The notes under the pieces are model-generated. The model was not told the origin of the DNA and did not search any database. It saw only the letters and a program-made list of their open reading frames with translations. DNA of 64,000 bases, from contig NZ_NVWY01000012.1 in the NCBI RefSeq assembly GCF_002733835.1, forward strand, positions 1-64,000, written 5' to 3'. How positions within the stretch are numbered: the stretch's first letter is position 1; every line of letters starts with the position of its first letter. Position numbers and translations under genes: made by a program. The stretch comes from Alcanivorax sp. GTDB lineage: Bacteria > Pseudomonadota > Gammaproteobacteria > Pseudomonadales > Alcanivoracaceae. Of the stretch, positions 17,646 to 25,978 are shown piece after piece.

Positions 17646-18803
17646 AGAGAATGCCACCCAGGCCGCCACGCTACTGGCGGCCATCAAGGCGGTCATGGGT
17701 AACGTGCTGCCATCGTGGAGCATGCCCAGCACCGTACCGATAACACCTGCCAACAGAAATTGCAGCGCGCCATTCAGCCCGGTGGCCGCACCACTGTCGC
17801 GATCGAACAAATCCAGGAAGCTGGCGATGCCGTTGGGCATGATCAACGCGACCATTCCTGCAGCAACCATGATCAGCGGCACCACCAGCCACAGCGTCAG
17901 CAAACCGGCCAGGGTTAAACCCAGCAAGGTTAGACAGGCCGCCACCTGTAACGCCAGTGCCACCTGCATGATTGATGCACTGCTGTAACGGCGCAGCAGC
18001 AAAACGTTTAACCGGTTCATGCCGAGCATGGTCACCACATTGGCGCCAAAATACAGGGGGAACTGCTCTGGAGTGATTCTGAAATACTCCATGTAAAGAA
18101 AGGCAGCATCGGTAATAAAGGTAAACATGGCGGCAAACGCCAGGCCATTGGCCAGAATAAAGCCCATGGCCTGGCGGTTACTCAACACCCGGCCGTAGGC
18201 AAGGAACATGCGCTGGCGTAGCGGCTCGGTACCCGGTTTCACCGCCACGGTGGGCAGCAGGAAACGCACAATGCCAAAGAGCATGAATCCGTATATCGCC
18301 AGCATGTAGAAAATGCTTTGCCAGCCAAACAACTTGAGCAGCAAAGCCCCCACTGCCGGCGCCACCAGGGGGGCCACCAGCATCACCAGGCCGATGGTGG
18401 TCATCACCTTGGCCGCTTCCTTGCCGGTAAAATGATCTCGTACTGAGGCCGCCGCAATGACCACCGTGGCACCACCACCCAGCGCCTGTAGAAAGCGCAG
18501 CATGTACAGCATCTCGATATTCGAAGACAGCGGAATGCTCAGGCAGCCAAGAATAAACAGGGTCAGCCCCACATAGGCCACCGGTTTGCGGCCAAACTGA
18601 TCCGACAGCGGCCCGCCCAGCCACTGGCCCGCAGCCACCCCCAGTACATAGACACTGACCGACACCTCCACCGCATGGATTTCAACGGCGAAATGCCCGG
18701 ACATGGCCAGCAATGCCGGGAGGTAGGTGTCAATGGCCAAAGGCCCCAGTGCCACCAGGGTGGCGAGCAAGAATGCCAGGCGGCCGGGAGAAAGGTTTTG
18801 CAT
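17622..18803 (-). CDS. Bcr/CflA-family multidrug efflux MFS transporter
   Basis: A 393-residue 12-helix transporter. The N-terminus LATLVALGPLAIDTYLPALLAM is typical of the Bcr/CflA drug:proton antiporters, and GGPLSDQFGRKPVAYVGL is the MFS loop 2-3 motif. The ATG at 18803 follows AGGA at 6 nt; the longer frame to 18905 adds residues not seen in the family. It would export small molecules such as bicyclomycin or sulfonamides in relatives; the natural substrate is unknown. It overlaps ybbP tail to tail by 24 bp. Confidence 0.9.
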   Translation of the reverse strand: MQNLSPGRLAFLLATLVALGPLAIDTYLPALLAMSGHFAVEIHAVEVSVSVYVLGVAAGQWLGGPLSDQFGRKPVAYVGLTLFILGCLSIPLSSNIEMLYMLRFLQALGGGATVVIAAASVRDHFTGKEAAKVMTTIGLVMLVAPLVAPAVGALLLKLFGWQSIFYMLAIYGFMLFGIVRFLLPTVAVKPGTEPLRQRMFLAYGRVLSNRQAMGFILANGLAFAAMFTFITDAAFLYMEYFRITPEQFPLYFGANVVTMLGMNRLNVLLLRRYSSASIMQVALALQVAACLTLLGLTLAGLLTLWLVVPLIMVAAGMVALIMPNGIASFLDLFDRDSGAATGLNGALQFLLAGVIGTVLGMLHDGSTLPMTALMAASSVAAWVAFSLLARRQP

Positions 18804-19247
18804 GAAGTATCCTGATGCCGGGCCCGGTGCACGTTTTGCGCCCCTTGGGAGCCCAGATTGAGAATGATGCGGGGTAAAGACGGATATGCCGGAGCGGTTC
18901 AGCAATGCCCCGCAAACTCAGCCTCAAGAGCGCAATCGCACGCAATGGTACCGCAATGCCCTAACCCTTTCAGTCGATTTATGAATCAGGTTCAATGTTT
19001 GCAGGTAAAAACAGGTTGCGACAGGGCTGAGGGGCTGTGACTATTAGCCGGCTCACGGGTAAGCAGCCCGGCGCTTGATGCCCGAACACGCGTTTACCGC
19101 CACCCGCAATCATGCATAATGCGGCTTGGCTCGTGGCAGCATGACCGCAATCGTATTGCCCTGCCCGTGGCTACCGCAATGCCCATCTCGCCGGCCAATG
19201 GATAAGTGCCCGCCAGATGTGGATCCGTTTCATCACCTAGGAACTTC
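18804..19247. other. Intergenic region between divergent transporter genes, no gene seen
   Basis: This 444-bp stretch lies between the starts of the MFS exporter and the antiporter. Short frames exist on both strands but lack a ribosome binding site or family resemblance. It should hold both promoters; I could not assign clear -35/-10 elements. Confidence 0.5.
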
Positions 19248-21227
19248 ATGGATTTAAGTGTCCCTTTCCAGCTAGCCATCATCACCGTGGCTGCGTTTGC
19301 CTGCCAGTGGCTGGCTTGGAGAATCAAGCTCCCCGCCATCCTGCCCTTGTTGCTTACCGGCCTTGCCCTTGGCCCGTTCTTTGACGTACTGCAACCCAAG
19401 GAGCTGTTTGGCGACCTGCTGCTTCCCGGTGTTTCACTGGCGGTATCCATTATTCTGTTCGAAGGCGCGATGACGCTGCGCTTCGATGAGATTCGCGGCC
19501 TGGAAAAAACCGTGCGGCGGCTGGTCACCTGGGGCGCACTGGTCACCTGGAGCATCGTGACGGTCTCTGCCTGGTGGGTGCTGAAGCTGCCGCTGGGCCT
19601 GGCCTTGTTGTTCGGTGCCCTTGTTGTGGTGACCGGCCCCACCGTGATTGTTCCCCTGCTGCGCAGCGTGCGGCCCGTGAGCAGTGTGTCGCGCCTGCTT
19701 CGCTGGGAAGGGATTGTGATCGACCCGCTGGGCGCAATTTTCGCGGTACTGGCCTATGAACTGGTAGTGGCAAGCGGACAGGACGGCGCGGTGCTGCATA
19801 CACTCTGGCTGTTCTTCCAGACCATCGGTGTGGGTGCCGCCATCGGTTGCGTTGTGGCGTTTGGGCTCGCCGAGCTGCTGCGCCGCCACCTGATTCCTGA
19901 ATACCTGCGCAGTTTTCTGGTGCTGTCCTCGATCATTGGCGAATTCGTTCTGGCCAACGGGCTGAGTGAAGAATCCGGGCTGGTAGCCGTTACCGCCACC
20001 GGTATCGTGCTGGCCAACCGCAAAGGAGTACGCACCGACGACATTCTCCATTTCAAGGAAAATCTGTCGGTCATGCTCATTTCCGGCCTCTTTATTGTGC
20101 TCGCGGCACGACTGGAAATGAGCGAGCTGAGCCAGCTTGGGCTCACGGCTCTGGCGGTACTGGCGATCATTCAATTCGTTGCCCGCCCCCTGTCGGTATG
20201 GGTTTCCACACTGGGCTCATCGCTAAACTGGCGAGAAAAGTCCCTGCTCGCCTGGATTGCTCCGCGCGGTATTGTTGCCGCGGCGATCTCCGCCCTGTTT
20301 GCCGAACGCTTGCAGCAAAATGGCGTTTCCGGGGCCGAAAAGCTGGTGCCGCTCACCTTTATGGTGATTATCGGCACGGTAGCGTTGCAGAGCCTCACGG
20401 CTCGGCCTCTGGCCCGCCTGCTGAAAGTGGCGGAACCTGCCGCACGCGGCTTCCTGATCATCGGCGCCAACCCGGTGGCCCGGGCCATTGGTGCGGCCTT
20501 GCAGAAAAACCAGTACCCGGTGGTGGTCACCGATTCCAGCTGGGAGTCCATTCGTTCGGCGAGGATGGAAGGGCTGGGCACCTTTTACGGCAACCCGGTA
20601 TCTCAACACGCGGATCAATATCTGGATCTGGTGGGCTATGGCAAGCTGCTGGGCCTCAGCCCTCGCCGTGAGCTTAATACCATGGCGACCATGCGCTACC
20701 GGCTGGAATTCGGCGAACAGAACATTTTCAGCCTGCCCACCCAGAAAACGGAAAAGGAAGTGAAGCACGAAGTGGCGCCAGAACACCGTGGCGCCACCCT
20801 TTTTGCGCCGGAGATGACCTATGCCCGCCTGGCCAGCCTGCTCAGCCAGGGCGCTGAAATCCGCAAAACACGCATTACCGAAGAGTTCAGTTTTCAGGCC
20901 TACAAGGAGGCACCGGGGCGCCAGGTCTGGCCGCTATTTGCCATTGATGCCCGCGAGCGAATTCATGTTTTCTCCGCGGAAGAGCAGCCTGACCCGAAGG
21001 CCGGCTGGCATATTCTTGGCCTGGTGAAAGAAGACGCCGCCAAGGAAGAAAAGAAAGCCGAAGCCCGCGCTGAAGCCGCCGCCGAGAAAGCGGCAGCGGA
21101 GAACAAGGCGGATGGCAAAGGCGAGGAAAAAGAGACCAACACTGACAACAAATCGGACAAGGACAAGTCCGGTTCGGCCATCGCCGACAAGAAGAAAGGG
21201 AGTTCGCAGAAAAAATCGAGCGCCTAG
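19248..21227 (+). CDS. Cation:proton antiporter (CPA1/NhaP-like) with cytosolic domain and charged tail
   Basis: The 659-residue protein begins MDLSVPFQLAIITVAAFACQ after AGGA at 5-6 nt. Roughly residues 1-390 form the antiporter membrane domain (LLPGVSLAVSIILFEGAMTL, WEGIVIDPLGAIFAVLAYEL with the conserved Asp, ARPLSVWVS). Then comes a nucleotide-binding-like domain starting ARGFLIIGANPVARAIGAAL. The last 65 residues are a low-complexity Lys/Glu/Ala tail ending KKKGSSQKKSSA. Relatives exchange Na+ or K+ for H+. Regulation by a cytosolic nucleotide or redox signal is an inference from the RCK-like domain. The charged tail is unusual. Confidence 0.9.
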   Translation: MDLSVPFQLAIITVAAFACQWLAWRIKLPAILPLLLTGLALGPFFDVLQPKELFGDLLLPGVSLAVSIILFEGAMTLRFDEIRGLEKTVRRLVTWGALVTWSIVTVSAWWVLKLPLGLALLFGALVVVTGPTVIVPLLRSVRPVSSVSRLLRWEGIVIDPLGAIFAVLAYELVVASGQDGAVLHTLWLFFQTIGVGAAIGCVVAFGLAELLRRHLIPEYLRSFLVLSSIIGEFVLANGLSEESGLVAVTATGIVLANRKGVRTDDILHFKENLSVMLISGLFIVLAARLEMSELSQLGLTALAVLAIIQFVARPLSVWVSTLGSSLNWREKSLLAWIAPRGIVAAAISALFAERLQQNGVSGAEKLVPLTFMVIIGTVALQSLTARPLARLLKVAEPAARGFLIIGANPVARAIGAALQKNQYPVVVTDSSWESIRSARMEGLGTFYGNPVSQHADQYLDLVGYGKLLGLSPRRELNTMATMRYRLEFGEQNIFSLPTQKTEKEVKHEVAPEHRGATLFAPEMTYARLASLLSQGAEIRKTRITEEFSFQAYKEAPGRQVWPLFAIDARERIHVFSAEEQPDPKAGWHILGLVKEDAAKEEKKAEARAEAAAEKAAAENKADGKGEEKETNTDNKSDKDKSGSAIADKKKGSSQKKSSA

Positions 21228-21241
21228 CCCGCTTCGCTGGT

Positions 21242-21281
21242 GAGCACCTGTAGCCAATACTGATGATGGCTGCAGGTGCTC
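21242..21281. terminator. Hairpin between convergent genes, probable bidirectional terminator
   Basis: Two arms of 15 nt (gagcacctgtagcca at 21242-21256 and tggctgcaggtgctc at 21267-21281) pair at 14 Watson-Crick positions plus one wobble pair around a 10-nt loop. It lies 14 bp past the antiporter stop and about 74 bp beyond the end of the convergent merR gene. T-runs are short, so its strength as an intrinsic terminator is uncertain. Confidence 0.55.
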
Positions 21282-21354
21282 TTCTCCGCTCCTCCTGCTC
21301 CTTGTGCTGGATAAGTTTCTAAACGAAAGGCTCAACGGTTCAGCCAGCGCTGCC

Positions 21355-21771
21355 CTACTCTGCTTCGTTACCCACAAAGGAATCAATCAGACCACATACC
21401 CGGCCATCATCCAGCCGGCAGTCCGGCGCACCCTGCCATTCATTCATCGCATCACGCATACGAGCACTCAACGCCTGCAGTTCGGCGATTCGAGCTTCTA
21501 CCTGCGTTAGCCGGCTTTCAATCAGGGTGCGGACCTGGCCACAAGGTGTTTCCCCTTCGCGGGAGGCCTGAGTCAGTGACTGAATATCGCCCAGAGTGAA
21601 CCCCAGAGACCGGGCTTTCAGGGCAAACCGCAACAAGCGTAAATCCTCTGCCCCGTAATAACGGTAGCCGTTATGGCTGTCGCGACTCGGTGACAGCAAA
21701 CCGATATCCGTGTAATGGCGCACGGTTTCTGCTGTGGTGTTCGCCTTTTTTGCCAGTTCCGATACACGCAT
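21355..21771 (-). CDS. MerR-family transcriptional regulator, possibly metal-responsive
   Basis: A 138-residue regulator with the MerR winged helix-turn-helix at the N-terminus (MRVSELAKKANTTAETVRHY, then DIGLLSPSRDSHNGYRYY). A dimerisation coiled coil follows (LIESRLTQVEARIAELQAL). Three Cys (in TPCGQV, APDC and GRVC) resemble the placement in ZntR/CadR/PbrR metal sensors, so a metal or thiol signal is plausible. I chose the ATG at 21771, directly before the HTH. It starts 4 bp after the upstream secreted-protein gene and may be cotranscribed with it. Targets are unknown, and no metal transporter gene is adjacent. Confidence 0.88.
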   Translation of the reverse strand: MRVSELAKKANTTAETVRHYTDIGLLSPSRDSHNGYRYYGAEDLRLLRFALKARSLGFTLGDIQSLTQASREGETPCGQVRTLIESRLTQVEARIAELQALSARMRDAMNEWQGAPDCRLDDGRVCGLIDSFVGNEAE

Positions 21772-21775
21772 GGCG

Positions 21776-22756
21776 TTACTCCTGATCAGACGGCGGGATG
21801 GGTGATAAATAGGTCTGGCCCCACCGCCGCCAATTTTCTGGTACCGAGCGGTTATGGGCTGCAAAAAACGCAGTTACCGAATCCATGATCGTAGCCACAG
21901 GCAGTTGTCGAGTCAGCGCCGTGCCAAAGGCGGTTTTCTCCGGGGTGTGGTTCAGCGTGCACTGCAGAGCCACATCCGCCAGAACCAGCACCTCCTGATG
22001 GCGCAGCCAGGCCTCGCGTAATGGCGAGGCCAGCCAGGCACACTGCTGGTATTCCAGCGCATACTGCCCTTCCAGCCACCACAGGTAAGGATCGTCACCC
22101 AGCGCTGTCAGCAACGTATCGTGCTGTTGCTGGTACTGGTCCATGCCGCCACTCGCAATTGCCCGGCGCAGCAACCAGACCATCGGCTGTTCGGATTCAA
22201 GCTGATGTTCCACAGCAATGCGCTCGCAGGGCTTGCCCAGACACTGGGTCAGCCACAATTTCAGCGCCGCAGGACGCCCTTGCGCCAGGTTGGCTACACG
22301 CGCCTGATTCGGTGACTCACCGAGCGCTTCCAGAAACGCCTTGCCTGCTTCACTTTGCAGCCAGCGGCCTTCTTCCAGTAGCGCGGTTAGCCGCATCCCG
22401 GAACTGTAATCGTACCAGTCGGTTAATGTGTAGGGGTTAGCCGGAGCCCCTTCCAGGCGGAGGAAACTGATGGCGCCATCAGGAAAATGCAGCCGTACCC
22501 GCGCCGCAAAACGGCTGTCGCTTTCATTGAATCCGGTAATGGCAAAACGGTCGATGGGCTGCGCCTGCACCCAGGGTTTGATGGTCGACGCCGGCAACGG
22601 CACGATATCCTGGCGCTGTAACAGCGCCCCCAGCTGGCCCTGTGATAGATCGGCCCGCAATTGGCTCAGGGTGTTGCTGTTATCGTCACTGTGCACAGCC
22701 GAAGGCAGCGCCAGCAAAGAGGCAAGCAGAGACAGCGTTGAGCACCAGCGGAACAT
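21776..22756 (-). CDS. Secreted protein of unknown function
   Basis: I do not recognise this 326-residue protein. From the ATG at 22756 it has a signal peptide (FRWCSTLSLLASLLALPSAVHS, cleaved before DDNSN). The middle part (FAARVRLHFPDGAISFLRLE) looks like beta strands, and the C-terminal half is mostly helical with many Trp and Gln. It contains four Cys after the signal peptide, which could form disulfides. It lies 62 bp downstream of the FGGY kinase gene and 4 bp upstream of merR. A longer frame to 22957 has no family support. Confidence 0.7.
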   Translation of the reverse strand: MFRWCSTLSLLASLLALPSAVHSDDNSNTLSQLRADLSQGQLGALLQRQDIVPLPASTIKPWVQAQPIDRFAITGFNESDSRFAARVRLHFPDGAISFLRLEGAPANPYTLTDWYDYSSGMRLTALLEEGRWLQSEAGKAFLEALGESPNQARVANLAQGRPAALKLWLTQCLGKPCERIAVEHQLESEQPMVWLLRRAIASGGMDQYQQQHDTLLTALGDDPYLWWLEGQYALEYQQCAWLASPLREAWLRHQEVLVLADVALQCTLNHTPEKTAFGTALTRQLPVATIMDSVTAFFAAHNRSVPENWRRWGQTYLSPIPPSDQE

Positions 22757-22817
22757 GGACACAAACCGTGAAGACAATGGAGGGAAGACCCTACCACAGA
22801 GGACAGCGCGGGCGTGA

Positions 22818-24383
22818 TTAAACCCGAGCCGGATAGCCGGTAATGCGGCGAATGGAACGGTATAACGGCGCCAGCCGAGGATATAACTTGCGGTAGACGT
22901 CCCGGTACAGGGCGTCGTAGTGACGTGCCGGGGCCGCCTCTGGCAGGAAGGTATCACCCGGGCGTGTCATGGCGGCCACCGCAGAGGGATAGTCCGGGTG
23001 CAGCCCCAAAGCAACGGCCGCATTGATCGCAGCCCCCAAACCGGAGGTTTCCGTGGTGTGGGGCCTGACTGCAGGCAAATTGAAGATGTTCGCGGTGATC
23101 TGCATGATCGCATCGCTTTGCGAGCCACCACCAGACACGCGCAGGGAGGTGACCGGAATGCGGTTACGCTTTTCCAGCCGCTCTTTTCCCTCACGCAGGG
23201 CATAGGCGATGCCCTCGATAATCGCCCGGTACAGGTGGGCGCGGGTGTGTACATCGCCAAACCCGATAATGGCCCCCTTGGCCTCTGGACCGGGAATGCG
23301 CACGCCCGGGTTCCAGAACGGCTGCAGCATCAACCCCATGGCGCCCGGCGAAGACTCTTCCAGCAAGGCCTCAAAGAGCGTTTCCGGTGCCACGCCCAGC
23401 GTTTCGGCCTGCTGCACTTCCTGTTGCCCGAATTCACGCTTGAACCAGTTCACCATCCAGTAACCGCGCTGAACGATGATTTCGGAATTATAGCGGTCGG
23501 GCACGGCGGCGCCGTAGGCCGGGACAAAGGTGATTGGCTCCACGTAGCGCGCGTTGCAGGTGTTGAACGTGGCGGTGGTGCCGTAACTGAGGTTGCCAAT
23601 TTCCGGGGTGAACGCGCCGGCACCCAACACTTCGCAGGCTTTGTCCGCGCCGCAGGCAATCAGGGGCAGCCCTGCGGGGATGCCTGTGGCCAGGCTGGCC
23701 TGCTCGGTGATCGCCCCCAGTGGTTTGCCCGGCTCTACCAGTTCCGGTAACTGTTCACGGCGCACCCGCAACGCCTGCCATTTAAGGTCATGGGCCGCTG
23801 CCCAGCAGCGCCTTTTATAATCGAAAGGAATGTAGCCCACCTGGGACGCGGTACAGTCCCGCAGCTGCCCGGTAAGCTGATAGGTCAGGTAGCCGGACAG
23901 CAGCAAAAAATACCGGGTTTTCTGCCATAGCACAGGTTCGTCCACCGCCAACCAGTTGCACTCGGCCTTGGCCTGGAACTGGCGCAGGGTTTCCCCCTGC
24001 CCCATCACTGTCACCGGGGCGGCCAGCCACCATGGCAGCCGGGGAATGGAATCCGTGCGGCGCTGGTCCAGCCAGATAATCGCCGGGCGTATCGGTTGCT
24101 GGTGTTCATCAAGACACACCACCGAAGCGCGCTGGGTGGTCAGAGCCACCGCTTTCACCTGATGTTTGAGTGCGCCGTGCTGCTCCCATAATCCCTGGCA
24201 AGCGAGTCCGAGCTGCTCCCAGAAATAGCCGGCATGTTGTTCTGCCTGACCCGGTTCGAGGGAGAAATAAGGCTCGATATGCTGCTGGTAACGGGCGATC
24301 AACTCGCCGTCGCGATTGAATAACATGGCACGCACGCTTTGTGTGCCCTGATCCAGCGCCAGTACCAGCGGCTCATCCATCAT
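22818..24383 (-). CDS. FGGY-family carbohydrate/polyol kinase
   Basis: A 521-residue kinase with the N-terminal phosphate-binding motif LDQGTQSVRAML (about 10-21). The C-terminal lobe has the second ATP motif VSGGGSQSDAIMQITANIF, and ACGADKACEVLGAGA and SYGTTATFN lie between. The family phosphorylates sugars or polyols, including glycerol. Placement after a GlpD-like dehydrogenase suggests glycerol or a glyceryl compound, but the sequence differs from classical GlpK near the start (EPYFSLEPGQAEQHAGYFW), so I leave the substrate open. The start overlaps the dehydrogenase stop as ATGA. Confidence 0.88.
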   Translation of the reverse strand: MMDEPLVLALDQGTQSVRAMLFNRDGELIARYQQHIEPYFSLEPGQAEQHAGYFWEQLGLACQGLWEQHGALKHQVKAVALTTQRASVVCLDEHQQPIRPAIIWLDQRRTDSIPRLPWWLAAPVTVMGQGETLRQFQAKAECNWLAVDEPVLWQKTRYFLLLSGYLTYQLTGQLRDCTASQVGYIPFDYKRRCWAAAHDLKWQALRVRREQLPELVEPGKPLGAITEQASLATGIPAGLPLIACGADKACEVLGAGAFTPEIGNLSYGTTATFNTCNARYVEPITFVPAYGAAVPDRYNSEIIVQRGYWMVNWFKREFGQQEVQQAETLGVAPETLFEALLEESSPGAMGLMLQPFWNPGVRIPGPEAKGAIIGFGDVHTRAHLYRAIIEGIAYALREGKERLEKRNRIPVTSLRVSGGGSQSDAIMQITANIFNLPAVRPHTTETSGLGAAINAAVALGLHPDYPSAVAAMTRPGDTFLPEAAPARHYDALYRDVYRKLYPRLAPLYRSIRRITGYPARV

Positions 24384-25939
24384 CCTGCCTGCTTCTCCCG
24401 GATCTCGGCCGAAACGTTCGGCTCAGCAGCGGCACCAGCAGCTGTGGGCACGCCATAGTAGCGCTGATGAATCTGCCGGTAGCGGATCAGCTCCTTGTCC
24501 CAGCGGCTGTCATCCCAGCCCAGGGCCTGTTGGATTTGCGCACGTAATGTCGCCAGCACCGCGATCCCTGCGGCGGGCTTGACCAGCCCGAGGCGGGTGC
24601 GGCGCAACATCAGATCATCCAGATGCACCACCGATTCATGGGCCAGGATCCACGCAATAAAGGCGGGGTTCGCCTGGTCCGCATGCAGAAACGCCTCCAC
24701 GGCCTCGGGGGCATTCTCGATGGGCTCAAACCCCCGCGCTTTGCTTTTCTGGCTGCGCCGGTGCTCTTTAGCGTCGATCAAACCGGTGGCCAACAGCGCA
24801 TCCAGTGCAATCAACCGAAAGGTGGTGAGCTTGCCGCCGCTGACGGTGACAATGCCATTTTCACCCCACACCGCATGATCCCGGCGCTCCTTGGACGGAT
24901 CCACGCCCTTGCCTGAGGCGATAACCGGGCGCACCCCGGCGATGGTCGAATAGATGTGATCACGGGTGACGTTGCGGCCGGGGAACTGGGTATTGATCAG
25001 CTTGAGCAGGTAGACCACTTCCCGATCACTGGCCGCAGCTTCAATATCCATGTCCTGGGGGTGGTCCAGGTCCGTGGTGCCCACACAGGTCACCCCTTCC
25101 CAGGGGAACACAAACACCGGCCGACCATCATCGGGGTGCATCACCGTAAGGCAATCGTTGACCGGTAATACCGCCGGGTCGATAAACAGGTGGCTGCCAC
25201 GCAATGGCCGCACCCTGGCCTCAGCGCCGGAAAAACGGTCTGCCCAGGCTCCGGTAGCGCTCACCACCGCAGCAGCCTTGAGCGTGGACAGCTCACCACT
25301 GACCCGGTCTTCAACGGTAACAGAGAAGCCCTGTTCACCTTTCCCGCTCTGTTCGGCCTGAACAACACGCGCGTAATTTTGTGCTACCCCGCCATGGCGC
25401 GCCCCTTCCAGCAGCGTGCGCATGACCAGGCGACAATCGTCAGTGAGAGCATCGGTATAACACATGGCCCCGGTGAGATCCTGATCCTGCAACCCGGGCA
25501 CCCGCTTTAACAGCTGTGCCTTGTTCAGGTAACGGTGGTCGCGAATACCGGCCAGGAAATCGTACAGCCACAACACCGCCTTCATGGGCCAGCGCCCGGG
25601 GAATACGCCCTTGCGTAACGGGAAAAGGTACGTGGCCCGCTCCACCAGCCCCGGCAACTCATTGAGCAAACGTTCACGTTCCAGCAGTGAGTGGCGTGTC
25701 AGCGCCACATCGCCCTGGGCGATGTAGCGCAGGCCGCCGTGCACCATTTTGGAGGAACGGCTGGAGGTGCCCCAGGCGAAATCGGTTTGCTCCAGTAGCA
25801 GCACCCGCTGCCCGCGACGGGCCGCCTCCAGCATGACACCGGCACCCGTGATGCCGCCACCGATAACGATCAGGTCCCATTGCGGCTTGCCCTGGGCGGG
25901 GGCGGCGAGTTCAGTCAGCGTGCGGCGTTGGCCGAGCAT
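24380..25939 (-). CDS. FAD-dependent glycerol-3-phosphate dehydrogenase (GlpD family)
   Basis: This 519-residue flavoenzyme would oxidise sn-glycerol-3-phosphate to dihydroxyacetone phosphate and pass electrons to quinone. The dinucleotide-binding motif is LIVIGGGITGAGVMLEAARR. Further GlpD landmarks are GTSSRSSKMVHGGLRY, TSFCVGTTD-like VTCVGTTDLDHPQD and GGKLTTFRLIALDAL. The C-terminal helical domain (after about 390) is present. It lies between the AGPS-like gene (39 bp upstream) and the kinase gene (4-bp overlap). With AGPS as neighbour, its product DHAP could feed acylation and ether-bond formation; that is inference. A second glpD may exist elsewhere, so I give no symbol. Confidence 0.9.
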   Translation of the reverse strand: MLGQRRTLTELAAPAQGKPQWDLIVIGGGITGAGVMLEAARRGQRVLLLEQTDFAWGTSSRSSKMVHGGLRYIAQGDVALTRHSLLERERLLNELPGLVERATYLFPLRKGVFPGRWPMKAVLWLYDFLAGIRDHRYLNKAQLLKRVPGLQDQDLTGAMCYTDALTDDCRLVMRTLLEGARHGGVAQNYARVVQAEQSGKGEQGFSVTVEDRVSGELSTLKAAAVVSATGAWADRFSGAEARVRPLRGSHLFIDPAVLPVNDCLTVMHPDDGRPVFVFPWEGVTCVGTTDLDHPQDMDIEAAASDREVVYLLKLINTQFPGRNVTRDHIYSTIAGVRPVIASGKGVDPSKERRDHAVWGENGIVTVSGGKLTTFRLIALDALLATGLIDAKEHRRSQKSKARGFEPIENAPEAVEAFLHADQANPAFIAWILAHESVVHLDDLMLRRTRLGLVKPAAGIAVLATLRAQIQQALGWDDSRWDKELIRYRQIHQRYYGVPTAAGAAAEPNVSAEIREKQAG

Positions 25940-25978
25940 AGAGTTTTTCCTGTTGGTCGTAAGCGAATCGTGCCGGTA

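Noticed and set aside
19434-20174. A 246-codon frame antisense to the antiporter
   Set aside because: Low-complexity His/Gln/Gly translation typical of antisense frames, no family likeness.
22818-24383. Calling the kinase glycerol kinase GlpK
   Set aside because: The FGGY fold is clear, but residues near the N-terminus differ from classical GlpK and other polyols are possible.
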